This document shows, one piece after another, positions 50,625 to 61,645 of a stretch of DNA of 64,000 bases (position 1 is its first letter; every line of letters starts with the position of its first letter). Source of the stretch: Eremothecium cymbalariae DBVPG#7215 (taxonomy: Eukaryota > Ascomycota > Saccharomycetes > Saccharomycetales > Saccharomycetaceae); the NCBI RefSeq assembly GCF_000235365.1, contig NC_016455.1, positions 248,001-312,000 of the forward strand. Direction: 5' to 3'. The notes under the pieces are model-generated. The model searched no databases. It worked only from the letters and a program-made list of their open reading frames with translations, and was not told the DNA's origin. The position numbers and the translations under genes were made by a program.

Positions 50625-53600
50625 ATGGATCCGAATTTCATTGCTCAATTGCAGCAGCAGCTTTCTGCCATTGTTAATCCTGATGCTTCTTCTTTGAAGG
50701 AGACCACAAAGGTTTTGCAGTCTCAGTTTTACACACAACCAACTGCTTTACCTGCATTGATTCACATTTTGCAAAATGGTTCTGATGATGCATTGAGACA
50801 GCTAGCTGGTGTCGAGGCAAGGAAAATGGTGCCGAAGCATTGGGAAAAACTGGATGCTTCTCTAAAAATCGAGATCAAGAATTCTTTGTTACATTCGTCT
50901 TTTGCTGAATCCAAAGATATCGTTTGCCACTCTAGCTCGCGCGTTACTGCGGCCATTGGGGCCGAAGACTTGAATAATAATGAATGGCCAGAGTTAATTC
51001 CAACTTTGATTCGCGCAGCTTCAGATGAAAACCCAAGGAACAGGCAGACATCCATCTTTGTTTTGTTGTCTTTGCTAGAATCATACAAACCAGCGTTATG
51101 TAATCACATTGGTGAATTCTTGGACTTATTTTCCCATACAATCAAAGATAATGCATCTTTGGAGGTTAGATCATTATCTGTTCAAGCATTGAACCATGTT
51201 TCAACTTTGATTGAAAGACAGGATGAGATCGATCCAAACTATGCTTCCCAATTTGCCTCCTTAATTCCTTCTGTGGTCGATGTTTTGGAGGCCGTGATAA
51301 AGGCAGACGACATTGTGAACACTAAGTTGATTTTTAACTGTTTGAACGATTTCCTATTATTGGACTCTCAGCTAACTGGTAAGGCAATTGCTGACTTAGT
51401 AAAACTATCCCTCCAGATTTCACTCAACAAAGAGGTAGATGAGGACACAAGAGTGTTTGCTGTACAGTTTGCGATCTCGGCGGTTTCCTACAGGAAATCG
51501 AAGATTCACCAGGCAAAATTAGCTCCGGAAATAACTATTACGGCTTTAAAGGTTGCTTCTGATGAAATTGATATCGATGATGAGCTAAATAACGAGGATG
51601 AAGCTGCCGAAAACGAAGAGAATACCCCATGTCTGACTGCAATGAGGTTAATTGCCTTTGCAGCAACTGAATTTCCTCCATCTCAAGTCGCTGCACCAAT
51701 AATGGAGCATTTGCCAACTATGATATCTTCCTCTAATCCATTTGAAAGGCGCGCTATCCTGTTGGCAATTTCCGTTGCAGTGACTGGTTCTCCAGACTAT
51801 ATATTGTCTCAATTGGATAAGATAATCCCAGCAACTATAACTGGAATGAAGGACCCAGAACCAATTGTCCAATTAGCTGCCTTGAAAGCCGTATCTCAAT
51901 TAACAACTGAGCTTCAAGACGAAGTCGCTAAGTTCCACGAAGAATATCTACCCTTGATAATCGAAATCATCGACAATTCTAAGCACATCGTAATCTACAG
52001 GTACGCTACTACTGCATTGGATGGATTGCTAGAATTCATTGCGTATGATGCTATCGCTAAATACTTAGAACCATTGATGAATAAGTTGTTCCAAATGTTG
52101 GAATCTCAAAATTCTTCTAAATTGAGAGCTGCTATTGTATCTGCTATTGGCTCTGCAGCATTTGCTGCAGGCTCCAACTTTATTCCATACTTTAAGACAT
52201 CTGTTCAATTTTTGGAACAGTTTATCCAAAACTGTTCTCAAATTGAAGGTATGTCGGAAGATGACATTGAATTGCGGGCCCTAACCTTTGAAAATATTTC
52301 CACAATGGGTAGAGCTGTTAGATCTACAACTTTTGCGGAGGTTGCAGAGCCTTTAGTTAACTCCGCTTATGAAGCAATCAAAACTGATTCTGCAAGATTG
52401 AGAGAATCTGGTTATGCATTTATCGCTAACATGGCTAAGGTTTACGGAAAAGATTTTGCTCCATTTTTGGATACCATAATGCCAGAAATCTTCAAAACTC
52501 TACAACAAGAGGAATACCAATTCAAGTTTGATGGTGATGCTGATGACCTAGCTGCATTCACTGATGACGCTGATGAAGAAGATTTGCAAAACAAGTTTAC
52601 TGTTAATACTGGTATTTCATATGAAAAGGAAGTTGCAGCAGCAGCTTTATCCGAGTTGGCGGTGGCTTGTAAAGAGCAGTTCTTGAAGTTTGTGGAACCT
52701 TCTTTGAAGGTTTTGAAGGAACAGGTCGATGAATCGTATGGTTTAAGGGAAACGGCCATGCAGACAATCTGGAATATTGTTAAAGCTGTATTATTAACCA
52801 CCAACATCACAGAGGAAACCTACCCAAAAGGTATTCCGTCAGGATCGTACGTTGATAGCAGTATCTTGTCTGTCATTCAAACTGCTAGAGAAATATCTTT
52901 AGATGGTTTGAGTGAAGAATTTGAAACCTCGATGATTATTACTGTATTTGAAACTATGGCAGATATGATCAAGAGCTTTGGTCCAATTGTGGTTATGGAC
53001 AATGGAAATTTTGCCCATTTAGAGCAGTTATGCTTGCAAGTCCTAAGTGTTTTGAATGGTGAACATACCTGTCAAACCATAGACTATGAAGAAGACATTC
53101 CGAAGGACGAAGACATGGACGCCTCAGAAACAGAAGCAACTTTGTTAGACGTCGCATTGGAAGTATTGGTATCTTTGTCATATGCTCTAGCTCAGGATTA
53201 CACTAAGGTTTTTGAGAACTTTAAGTCAATACTATTGTCCTTATTTGATCTAAAATCTAAGAACAAGAGATCTGCAGCTGTTGGTGCGGCTTCTGAAATT
53301 GCTCTAGGTTTGAAAGAACATAATCCATATGTCCAAGAATTTTTGGAAGCCATGATTATTAAGTTGACAACTGACAAATCCTTGGAAGTTAGAGGTAATG
53401 CCGCTTATGGTGTGGGCATATTGATTCAATATGCCCAGTTTGATGTTTCTGCTGTTTACGAACCTGTTTTAAAGGCCATGTATGAATTACTAAACACTGC
53501 TGATCAAAAGATACTTGCTTCTCAAGATGATGAGGCTACAAAGGAGATTATTGACAGAGCCTTTGCAAATTCCACCGGTTGTGTTGCTAGGATGACTTTG

Positions 53601-53972
53601 AAAAACCAAAACTTAGTCCCATTAGAGCACACTTTGCCAGCTCTTCTAAGTCATCTTCCATTGAAAACAGGTTATGAAGAATACGATCCAATATTTGAAT
53701 TGATCATCAAGCTATACCAGTCCAATAACAGCTTGATCATCAACAAGACTCCAAGGATTATAGAATTCTTTGCCACTGTCTTTACCAAAGAAAACGAAAG
53801 GATTCAGTTAGAAAAAGAATCTACGCTGGGTAGAGAAGAAAATATGGATAAGTTGAAGCAATTCCAAACTGAAGAAATAAAATTAAAAGTTGTCGAATTG
53901 CTAAAGTTCTTGAATCAGACATATAATGGAGTAGTCGCTCAGAACTCCATTTTAGCGGCGGTCATCGCATGA
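50625..53972 (+). CDS. KAP123: Karyopherin beta Kap123 (importin for ribosomal proteins and histones)
   Basis: Nuclear import receptor for ribosomal proteins and histones H3/H4. The frame opens upstream at a GTG, but the first ATG (50625) gives [20 protein letters not shown], which fits the family start; this is 1115 residues against 1113 in S. cerevisiae. The N-terminal importin-beta domain is clear ([22 protein letters not shown]). HEAT repeats continue to the end, with an acidic loop near residues 310-330 ([20 protein letters not shown]) and another at about 630-645. Codon use is biased toward favoured yeast codons, indicating high expression. Confidence 0.97.
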   Translation: MDPNFIAQLQQQLSAIVNPDASSLKETTKVLQSQFYTQPTALPALIHILQNGSDDALRQLAGVEARKMVPKHWEKLDASLKIEIKNSLLHSSFAESKDIVCHSSSRVTAAIGAEDLNNNEWPELIPTLIRAASDENPRNRQTSIFVLLSLLESYKPALCNHIGEFLDLFSHTIKDNASLEVRSLSVQALNHVSTLIERQDEIDPNYASQFASLIPSVVDVLEAVIKADDIVNTKLIFNCLNDFLLLDSQLTGKAIADLVKLSLQISLNKEVDEDTRVFAVQFAISAVSYRKSKIHQAKLAPEITITALKVASDEIDIDDELNNEDEAAENEENTPCLTAMRLIAFAATEFPPSQVAAPIMEHLPTMISSSNPFERRAILLAISVAVTGSPDYILSQLDKIIPATITGMKDPEPIVQLAALKAVSQLTTELQDEVAKFHEEYLPLIIEIIDNSKHIVIYRYATTALDGLLEFIAYDAIAKYLEPLMNKLFQMLESQNSSKLRAAIVSAIGSAAFAAGSNFIPYFKTSVQFLEQFIQNCSQIEGMSEDDIELRALTFENISTMGRAVRSTTFAEVAEPLVNSAYEAIKTDSARLRESGYAFIANMAKVYGKDFAPFLDTIMPEIFKTLQQEEYQFKFDGDADDLAAFTDDADEEDLQNKFTVNTGISYEKEVAAAALSELAVACKEQFLKFVEPSLKVLKEQVDESYGLRETAMQTIWNIVKAVLLTTNITEETYPKGIPSGSYVDSSILSVIQTAREISLDGLSEEFETSMIITVFETMADMIKSFGPIVVMDNGNFAHLEQLCLQVLSVLNGEHTCQTIDYEEDIPKDEDMDASETEATLLDVALEVLVSLSYALAQDYTKVFENFKSILLSLFDLKSKNKRSAAVGAASEIALGLKEHNPYVQEFLEAMIIKLTTDKSLEVRGNAAYGVGILIQYAQFDVSAVYEPVLKAMYELLNTADQKILASQDDEATKEIIDRAFANSTGCVARMTLKNQNLVPLEHTLPALLSHLPLKTGYEEYDPIFELIIKLYQSNNSLIINKTPRIIEFFATVFTKENERIQLEKESTLGREENMDKLKQFQTEEIKLKVVELLKFLNQTYNGVVAQNSILAAVIA

Positions 53973-54466
53973 TTCAAGATTTCTGACCATCGCTGGTGAA
54001 TAATGAAGCGTTCTATGCCTTCCAACTTTTGTAAATTAAATATATGTTTTTGTGTCTATTTTTAGAGTGCTATATTTGAGAGAAGAAATATGATCTTAAA
54101 AGTACAGTCGAAAATAGTTTAAGTTCACTTGTTGTGTTCTCTATTCTATGCTCATTGGAAAGGCCTAAGGGCAAGATGATGCTCTGGGGAGAATTTATTC
54201 AAGTATATATTCCAAGAGTTCCCTAGAATCAAGATGTATTCCTATATTACCTTAGTTTAACCCCATTAAAACGTTGGAGGGTTTATTAGAGATATAAAAG
54301 GGTTATGAATCTTACATAGACGTATTTTAGTAATTTCTTGTAAAAGCTCAGTTGGCCTTCGCAAGTTGTTCAGATCTTATTTTCACCGAAAACAATAATA
54401 AATCCTGAACAAACAGACTGTGAAAGTAACAAAGCAATCTTGATCATCATCTAAGATTAACTTGCT
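53973..54466. promoter_or_regulatory. Intergenic KAP123 / ALG3
   Basis: The 494 AT-rich bases separate tandem genes. Nothing beyond ordinary 3' and promoter sequence was seen. Confidence 0.3.
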
Positions 54467-55843
54467 ATGTCTAATGAGAATATTCAAAGCACTAGTTCAA
54501 GTTTAGCTTCAATGTCAGATAGCAAAATACGGATTGGATCTTATTGGACTGCTCTCTCAAGCAATGGGATGAATGCTATCAAATATTTGCTTTTGGACCC
54601 TGAGGCAGGATTTATAATGATGATTGTACTATTCTTATTTGAATTAGTGCTAGTGCATTTGATAATTCGTTTTATTCCCTATACCGAAATTGACTATTTA
54701 GCTTATATGGAGCAAATTTGGACTATCAAGAATGGAGAAAGAAATTATTCTAAAATTGAAGGTGGTACAGGCCCGTTAGTGTATCCAGCAGGCCATGTTC
54801 TTATTTACAATTGGATGGAGAAGATCACTGACGGCTTGGAGAATTTAAAAAGCGGACAAAATTTATTTGGATATCTCTACATGGCCACATTAATGATGCA
54901 GTTTTGTTGTTTTGCGATATTGAATCTTCCACCCTGGTGTATGGTTATGGGATGTCTATCTAAACGGTTGCATTCTATATATGTTTTGAGATTGTTCAAT
55001 GATTGCTGGACGACTTTCTTCATTGTTTTTACAGTGCTACTATTCTTATTATCGGCAAGATACAAAAATTATTATTTGTGTGTGACAGGCAGTCTAACTT
55101 ATGCTGTTGCTGTGAGCATTAAGATGAATGCGCTACTGTACCTTCCAGGTGTCTTGATATCTGTGTTCTTACTGAGCCAGGGCTCCTTGCTTGTACTACT
55201 TTGGTCAGTTTTCATAATGATTGGATGGCAGGTCTACGTGGCTAGAGAGTACCTTGCGGCATATCCGTTAGAATATTTGACTATAGCCTTCAACTTTGGA
55301 CGTAAATTCATGTACAAGTGGAGTATCAACTGGCAAATAGTAAGCGAGGATGTATTTGGGAATGAGCTGTTTCACAAAATGTTATTACTCGGCCACATAA
55401 CAATTTTAGCATTCTTCATCTTCACAAGGTATTGCCCTCCGTCAAACGGCAGTTGGTTCCAAATAGCCTACTCCGCATTTAGACAGCCCTTATCAAAGGT
55501 TTTAAACATCTACCCGAGCCCCCTCTATATTGCATACACATTGTTGGTTACCAACTTTATTGGAGTTCTATTCTCACGTTCTCTACATTACCAATTTCTG
55601 TCCTGGTACCATTGGACCATACCAATCCTTATCCACTGGAGTTGCATGCCGATCACATGCGCCATCCCTTGGTACATCTTACATGAATACTGCTGGAACA
55701 GTTACCCTCCTAAAAGTACAGCCAGTCTTCTTCTCCATCTTCTTAACGCTACATTACTGATCCTGATTTACCTAAACCGCTCCTTGATTGACATCACGCT
55801 CCCTCAACGTCCCTCTCAAGAAGAACAAACCAAGGAGGACTAG
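54467..55843 (+). CDS. ALG3: Dol-P-Man:Man5GlcNAc2-PP-Dol alpha-1,3-mannosyltransferase
   Basis: ER membrane enzyme that adds the first lumenal mannose to the N-glycan precursor. The product is 458 residues, the same length as I recall for S. cerevisiae Alg3. The conserved lumenal loop after the first transmembrane segment contains TEIDYLAYMEQIW and YSKIEGGTGPLVYPAGHVLIYNWM. About ten hydrophobic segments follow, with YRLFNDCW-type VLRLFNDCWTTFF and KMNALLYLPG. In S. cerevisiae the gene (YBL082C) has the orientation opposite to that expected from its neighbours here, so it appears locally inverted in one lineage. Confidence 0.95.
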   Translation: MSNENIQSTSSSLASMSDSKIRIGSYWTALSSNGMNAIKYLLLDPEAGFIMMIVLFLFELVLVHLIIRFIPYTEIDYLAYMEQIWTIKNGERNYSKIEGGTGPLVYPAGHVLIYNWMEKITDGLENLKSGQNLFGYLYMATLMMQFCCFAILNLPPWCMVMGCLSKRLHSIYVLRLFNDCWTTFFIVFTVLLFLLSARYKNYYLCVTGSLTYAVAVSIKMNALLYLPGVLISVFLLSQGSLLVLLWSVFIMIGWQVYVAREYLAAYPLEYLTIAFNFGRKFMYKWSINWQIVSEDVFGNELFHKMLLLGHITILAFFIFTRYCPPSNGSWFQIAYSAFRQPLSKVLNIYPSPLYIAYTLLVTNFIGVLFSRSLHYQFLSWYHWTIPILIHWSCMPITCAIPWYILHEYCWNSYPPKSTASLLLHLLNATLLILIYLNRSLIDITLPQRPSQEEQTKED

Positions 55844-56694
55844 TGAAAACGCTCTGATACCAGGGGTACTCCCCAATTAAAATCAATCAATAGATCATCA
55901 CCCAAATCCTGTTGGCTCACATTGGCGTCTTGGTCTTCCAAGTCAGCCTACCCATCCCGTGTCTCGTGATGGAAATCACATAACCGTGTAAATCATTTTA
56001 ATGATACGTAACTGTCTCAAACCTCCCACCACATGCACCTTACGCCATGGCATTCTGACCACAATGTCAGCGTTGATCCAGTAACCCCCACTCGGCTATT
56101 TCTCTGATTACGAATCCCTCCCCCCTCTCTAAAATCCCAGTAACACCTCTCCCTCTCCCTGCCCCCCCACCCACCCCTTCAAACCTCTCACTAGCTCTCA
56201 CACAATCATCCGCCATCACTTCCTCCCAAATTCTTGTTGAGTCATTTCCTAATTCGATGCTCCTGCTCTTCAGCTAACACTAGCAGCACCACTTACTTTC
56301 TTCTGCCGTCGCCAAATCACTGACGGCTGCTGTTCCCATGGAGCAACAACACGGACATACATATAGAAGCATACATAATTACGTTGAAACAACCATAGTT
56401 AACGTTCCTTGAAACCGATCTATCGCCAACATAACAACCAATATATAACTTACTCCTTTGGCCCCAATAATCATCTATTAAGACAAGAACGTGAATTAAT
56501 TTTTTTCTTTTTTCTTAGTAACCCTTTGAGAAAATTTGGTAGTCGTACCCTACTTCATTATAACTCAACAAGACTCTCTCCACCCTACATTAAGTAGAAA
56601 AACAGCCAAGAAGATCGATAGAGTCACCTAAGGAGCTTTCTATCCGTCAAGGAGCAATAGATACGAGTCTTAGATAGTAAAAGACGACAGGAGA
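55844..56694. promoter_or_regulatory. Intergenic ALG3 / FLO8 with pyrimidine-rich tract
   Basis: About 850 bases, strongly C/T-rich on the plus strand from 56080 to 56300. Five C-runs at 56151-56177 make a quadruplex-type motif on the minus strand. FLO8 itself starts at 56695 after an A-rich leader. The ORF at 56409-56597 is not supported. Confidence 0.4.
56151..56177 (-). other. G-quadruplex-type motif
   Basis: Read on the minus strand there are five G-runs of 3 to 7 bases separated by loops of 1 to 3 bases (GGGG-T-GGG-T-G7-CA-GGG-AGA-GGG). This satisfies the usual G3+N1-7 rule with one run to spare. Confidence 0.75.
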
Positions 56695-59574
56695 ATGGGT
56701 GAAAATAAGAAATTGTTAAATTCATATATTTACGATTTCCTAATAAAATCATCACTAGAAGAGACAGCTCAGCTGTTCAAACAGGAAGCAGAAGTGGCAG
56801 ATGGCAAGCCGGAGATGGATGCACCACAGGGGTTCCTGTATGAATGGTGGCAGATCTTCTGGGATATATTCAATGCTCGGACGCATCGGGGAGGGTCAGA
56901 TTTAGCTCAACAGTATTTTCAAATGCAGTTGTATAAGCAAAGACAGGAACATGCCTATCGAGGTATTGCGATGCACGCGGCTAGGGTGCAGCAGCAAGCG
57001 GAGCAGCGTGGAGACTATGAGCAGGAGCAGTTTGATCCAGTAATGCTTTCGATGGTGATGATGATGAATACGCAGAATATGATGATGGCGTCTGGAAGGC
57101 CAACGAATTCTTCGCAGCAGCTGCCACACCCAGGAGCTGGGCTAGCGGGTCCTCTTTATGCAGCCCCAGGTCCTCACCCACTGGGTCCTAATGGGCAGCA
57201 GCAGCAGCAGCAGCAACCGCAGAATATTGCTCCCCATCTGCCGGGAGGACCCATGGGTTCAATGGGTCAGCCTACTGGGTCGGGTCCCCAAACCGCTGCC
57301 ATGCTCGGGCCATACTTTGATCCTTCAAACACTTCGCCACATCAGATAATAAGCGGGTTGGCTCCTATGGCAGGTAATATGATGGCTCACCACGAACAGC
57401 AACTTGATACACACAATCAAATGCCACGTCAGTCACAACCTCCGACTTCTACCAATACTACATTATCCCCTGAGCAACTGAATCCTCATCAGCAACTTCA
57501 TGGCGGGCCCATGTTTCAAAACCAAGTTCCTCTCTATCCATACAATGTTGCTAATAACATGTATCCAATGCAGCAACAGTCATCTATTGGGCAGCAGTTT
57601 GTGCAATCTCAGGTTCTTTCAATGCCTTCGACTTCTGCTGTTAGTGTTACACCGTCAAATTCTTCTGCTCCAAATGCAACGACTGCTGGATCACCTTCTG
57701 GTGCAACACCCAATCCGACCATACAAAGACGACGGAAAAAGCCCCAGCAGCAGCAACAACAGCAGCAACAACAACAACCTGAGAAGCATCCTCAGCAGTC
57801 TCAACAGTCTCAACAACCTCAACAATCGCAACAGCCTCAGCAGGCTCAACAACCTCAACAGCAGCAGGCTCAACCACCTCAGCAGCAGCAGGCTCAACCA
57901 CCTCAGCAGCAGCAGGCTCAACCACCTCAGCAGCAGCAGGCTCAACCACCTCAGCAGCAGCAGGCCCAACCACCTCAGCAGCAGCAGGCCCAACTAACTC
58001 AACAACCTCAACCACCTCAGCAGCAGCAGGCTCAACCACCTCAGCAGCAGCAGGCTCAACCACCTCAGCAGCAGCAGGCTCAACCACCTCAGCAGCAGCA
58101 GGCCCAACCACCTCAGCAGCAGCAGGCCCAACCACCTCAGCAGCAGCAGGCCCAACCACCTCAGCAGCAGCAGGCCCAACTAACTCAACAACCTCAACAA
58201 CCTCAGCAGCACCAGCAGCAGCAAGTACAATCACAATCACAACCGCAACTGCAACTGCAACCGCAACTGCAACTGCAACCGCAACTGCAACCGCAGCTGC
58301 AACTACAACAACTGCCACAGCCTCAATCACAGCAACTGCAGCATCAGCTGCAGAATTCTGACAAGGAATATACCAATGTAGATGGCTTGCATAATTACAG
58401 AAAGCAGCTACTATTATTGGAAAGAGAGAATAAAAAGGCAATATCTGCTGCTCCAAGGGAATTGTCATCAGCGGGAGCCACTCAGTTGTCAAATCCCCAT
58501 TTAATGCATCGCTTAAGTCATGGTATGCTGCCGCCGTCCTCCGTCCTCTCTTCTGCACAAAGCAGCCCCAATTCTGTTGGAATTGGTATTTCAGCTACCT
58601 CTGGAGCAATGAGTTCATCGCTTAATGCAGTGCCACCTACTGCTGCACCAGTTGGAGGTGCTTCAAAGAAGCGGAAGTATACCAGGAGGAAAACTGACCA
58701 AAATAAAAAATCGTTGTCTGAACCGAACTCTCCTGCAACTCCATTGACACCATTTACCAATGTCAACCTGACACTGTCTAGCACTCTCTCTACTGTAACT
58801 GAGGTTCCCCATCATGAAACGACGCCTTCTCCCTCTTTACTAGACGATGATGATAAAAAGAGAAAACGGCCAAAGAAGTCACAGTCGAGTCACCCAACTC
58901 CACCTTTTTCAACTGAAAGCTTAATGGACCCCGCCAATGCAACAACAACGAACGCAAAAAAGAACGTCCCCACACCGGCTCTGTCTGTCAACACACCGGC
59001 TTCCGTATCGGTTTCTAAAATTAGAACTAACAGTAAGAAGACTCCAAGTTCCAGTGCTTCTTCTAATGGCAAAAAGTCGTCAATATCCTCTACCACTACA
59101 CCGAATGTCCCTACAGGTCCTACTCCTACAATTGTGCACACGGGTAATGCAATCAGCTCTGTACCTACCAATGAGGAGTTTTTAGGCGGAAGTGGTTCAA
59201 GCAACGATTCTGGAGCCCACAGCAGTCTTCCAATTCCAACATCGAATAGTGACATTAGCCCATCCAACCACCATCACGAACTTGAAGCATTGCATCATGA
59301 CCCTACCTTGAGCGCGGATGCCCAATTTCACTTCGACCAGGAAGATACAGATTTACTTGTCACCATAAAGAAGGGACCGGGCAGCGGTAACCATATGGAT
59401 ACAGTTGTTGCAACAGGTGAGATCTCGAATTCTACTACCGATGCGACTAATAGTGCTTCATTATCTACAAACGGGAACAGTGGCAATAAAGGCCAAGACG
59501 CATTTAACTTAGATTTTTCTGATCCAAACTCTACATATAACGATTTCAACTTCTTTCAATTTAGTTGGCGTTAA
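56695..59574 (+). CDS. FLO8: LisH-domain transcription factor Flo8
   Basis: Activator of flocculation, filamentous-growth and FLO11-type genes, acting below cAMP/PKA. The product is 959 residues (S. cerevisiae 799 when intact). The N-terminal LisH/LUFS region is at residues about 5-90 (LLNSYIYDFLIKSSLEETAQLFKQEA, then GFLYEWWQIFWDIFNARTHRGG). The middle, about residues 350-545, is a Gln/Pro/Ala repeat responsible for much of the extra length. The basic patch KKRKYTRRKTDQNKK follows near residue 660. The C-terminus is acidic and Ser/Thr rich (FHFDQEDTDLLVTIKKGPG; NLDFSDPNSTYNDFNFFQFSWR), typical of an activation region. The frame is intact, unlike the laboratory S288C allele. Confidence 0.94.
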   Translation: MGENKKLLNSYIYDFLIKSSLEETAQLFKQEAEVADGKPEMDAPQGFLYEWWQIFWDIFNARTHRGGSDLAQQYFQMQLYKQRQEHAYRGIAMHAARVQQQAEQRGDYEQEQFDPVMLSMVMMMNTQNMMMASGRPTNSSQQLPHPGAGLAGPLYAAPGPHPLGPNGQQQQQQQPQNIAPHLPGGPMGSMGQPTGSGPQTAAMLGPYFDPSNTSPHQIISGLAPMAGNMMAHHEQQLDTHNQMPRQSQPPTSTNTTLSPEQLNPHQQLHGGPMFQNQVPLYPYNVANNMYPMQQQSSIGQQFVQSQVLSMPSTSAVSVTPSNSSAPNATTAGSPSGATPNPTIQRRRKKPQQQQQQQQQQQPEKHPQQSQQSQQPQQSQQPQQAQQPQQQQAQPPQQQQAQPPQQQQAQPPQQQQAQPPQQQQAQPPQQQQAQLTQQPQPPQQQQAQPPQQQQAQPPQQQQAQPPQQQQAQPPQQQQAQPPQQQQAQPPQQQQAQLTQQPQQPQQHQQQQVQSQSQPQLQLQPQLQLQPQLQPQLQLQQLPQPQSQQLQHQLQNSDKEYTNVDGLHNYRKQLLLLERENKKAISAAPRELSSAGATQLSNPHLMHRLSHGMLPPSSVLSSAQSSPNSVGIGISATSGAMSSSLNAVPPTAAPVGGASKKRKYTRRKTDQNKKSLSEPNSPATPLTPFTNVNLTLSSTLSTVTEVPHHETTPSPSLLDDDDKKRKRPKKSQSSHPTPPFSTESLMDPANATTTNAKKNVPTPALSVNTPASVSVSKIRTNSKKTPSSSASSNGKKSSISSTTTPNVPTGPTPTIVHTGNAISSVPTNEEFLGGSGSSNDSGAHSSLPIPTSNSDISPSNHHHELEALHHDPTLSADAQFHFDQEDTDLLVTIKKGPGSGNHMDTVVATGEISNSTTDATNSASLSTNGNSGNKGQDAFNLDFSDPNSTYNDFNFFQFSWR
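57740..58335 (+). repeat. FLO8: Minisatellite in FLO8 (Gln/Pro/Ala, then Gln/Leu/Pro)
   Basis: The core unit is 24 bases (caaccacctcagcagcag plus cag and gct or gcc) encoding AQPPQQQQ. There are five units, then an AQLTQQPQ spacer, six more units and a second AQLTQQPQ spacer. Alanine codons change from GCT to GCC in the same direction within both blocks, so the whole block looks duplicated. A second repeat with 18-base and 12-base units (QLQLQP, QLQP) follows at about 58243-58310. Confidence 0.92.
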
Positions 59575-60041
59575 AATATACTCCTTGGAGATTTTATATT
59601 GTAAAAAAAGAATACTCACATTTCCTTGAACTTCCCAACAAGCAAACTCCTCTTCATTGATTAATTAATTGTACACATTACTCACTACCATCGACATCCA
59701 TTTTTATTTAGATATAGTACCCCCTACACAATTTTGTATGTTATAAATCTGATTCCTGACTACATATACTAATAATAAAGATACTGAACCATCGTAATAT
59801 CCGTAATTATATAAGAAACTAATGCAATATTTTCTTCCATTGGCCTCAATTATTTGAATATAGCTGACTTCCTTTTGGCCTAGCAGGTTGAATGCACGTA
59901 CCTGGTGACATTCGCAAAATTATTCAAGAATCAGAAGAATTCAACAACCTTTAAGAAAGGTCTAGCGACATCCAAACGTCCCAGCATTACAAACTTCTCA
60001 CTTGGGAAAGTACTGAGTGCATTATAATATAGAAGGTCGAT
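59575..60041. promoter_or_regulatory. Intergenic FLO8 / GLE2
   Basis: The 467 AT-rich bases between tandem genes hold no gene or distinct site. Confidence 0.3.
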
Positions 60042-61139
60042 ATGTCACTATATCGAACAACTGGATCTACAGGTACAACTACAGCTATGGCTACTGATAA
60101 AGATTTGGTAAATGACATAACGATCAACAATCCAGCCAACGACTCTATCTCAGACATTGCATTCTCTCCACAACAGGATTTTCTTTTTAGTGTGGCTTCA
60201 TGGGATAACACAGTTCGAATTTGGGATGTACAAAATGGTATGACACAAGGTCGTGCGCAGTATGAGCATCAAGCACCCGTGTTGACAACGAGATGGTCTT
60301 CAGATGGCACGAAGATTGCATCGGGAGGCTGTGACAATGTGGTGAAGATATATGACGTTGCAAGTGGACAGACTCAACAAATCGGTAGCCATGATGCTCC
60401 AGTAAAGTTGCTGCGGTTTGTACAGTGCGGGCCCTCAAACCAAGAATGCATTGTTACTGGTTCGTGGGATAAAACCATCAAATACTGGGACATGAGACAG
60501 TCTCAGCCCATTTCCACGGTAGCTATGCCAGAACGTGTCTATGCCATGGATAGCAGACAAAAACTGCTGGTTATAGGTACTGCGGAACGCCACATAATTA
60601 TCGTAGATCTAAACAACCCAGGCCAGATCTTTAGAACCTCTATGTCTCCTTTGAAATGGCAAACACGTACTATCGCCTGCTATATCGAGGGTAACGGCTT
60701 TGCCATTGGCTCCATCGAAGGCAGATGCGCAATCCAATACGTTGACGAACAGGAACAACGTAAAAGCGGCTTCTCTTTCAAATGTCACAGACAACAACAA
60801 CAAGCGACGGCAACCACAGGCACCCGTGCGTCCACCGAGTCACATGTATACCCCGTCAACAGCATAGTTTTCCACCCGCAATACGGTACCTTTGCTACCG
60901 CAGGTGGCGACGGCTCCTTCCATTTCTGGGACAAAAATCAGAGACATCGTCTCAAAGGCTTTCCTCCGATGAACTCCTCCATCCCTGTTTGCAATTTCAA
61001 CAGAAATGGCTCTGTCTTTGCATATGCCCTCAGCTACGACTGGCACCAAGGCCATATGGCTAATAGATCCGATTATCCAAACGTTATAAGACTTCATGCC
61101 ACTACAGATGACGAAGTAAAGGAGAAAAAGAAACGCTGA
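60042..61139 (+). CDS. GLE2: Nuclear-pore mRNA export factor Gle2 (Rae1)
   Basis: WD-repeat protein of the nuclear pore that binds the GLEBS motif of Nup116 and supports poly(A) RNA export. The product is 365 residues, the same as in S. cerevisiae. The family start after a short Thr-rich leader is [46 protein letters not shown] repeats include [33 protein letters not shown] and [22 protein letters not shown]. The closing [35 protein letters not shown] is diagnostic of Gle2/Rae1. Confidence 0.97.
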   Translation: MSLYRTTGSTGTTTAMATDKDLVNDITINNPANDSISDIAFSPQQDFLFSVASWDNTVRIWDVQNGMTQGRAQYEHQAPVLTTRWSSDGTKIASGGCDNVVKIYDVASGQTQQIGSHDAPVKLLRFVQCGPSNQECIVTGSWDKTIKYWDMRQSQPISTVAMPERVYAMDSRQKLLVIGTAERHIIIVDLNNPGQIFRTSMSPLKWQTRTIACYIEGNGFAIGSIEGRCAIQYVDEQEQRKSGFSFKCHRQQQQATATTGTRASTESHVYPVNSIVFHPQYGTFATAGGDGSFHFWDKNQRHRLKGFPPMNSSIPVCNFNRNGSVFAYALSYDWHQGHMANRSDYPNVIRLHATTDDEVKEKKKR

Positions 61140-61645
61140 ACTCTTCTCCCCAATCCCTGCAACCTCATCATATTACATTAATCTGACCAAAACCCCTTCT
61201 ATATATATTCACACACATATATATCATCTAATTGACGCTTAAATATTACGAAATGTCGTATTATTGTCACTTCAGACGAATTCCGATTCACCATGTGCTT
61301 ATCTAATCTCAAAATTTTCGACCATACATTTTTCCACTTTACATAATTGACTGCATCCGATTTCATATCTTCGAAAGTAGATTTTTGCATCTCAAGGTTT
61401 TGAAAAGTTTTTTATTAGTTTTCTAAGTAGATCTGTTATGTTATCCCTAAAAAGGTAGGTATAGGCTTAGTGGTTTATTTAATCTTTTAAGCAATAGCGT
61501 TATTGGTTATTGCTTATTAGCTTTCAGTTGAATCTTTGAGGGATATTATTTGGTTTCTTATTTGAAACGCTTAGATAGGTGACCATTCCAATAATCGATC
61601 ATAAAGGTAGTTAAGCAGACTTGGAATAATTCGGAGGAAACAAGT
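61140..61645. promoter_or_regulatory. Intergenic GLE2 / YBL081W
   Basis: The 506 AT-rich bases include a TA/CA run at 61200-61226. Nothing else was seen. Confidence 0.3.

Noticed and set aside
57647..58558. Long minus-strand frame of about 300 codons opposite FLO8
   Set aside because: It is produced by the CAG-rich repeat, which has no stops on the other strand; its Ala/Val/Glu repeats have no independent support.
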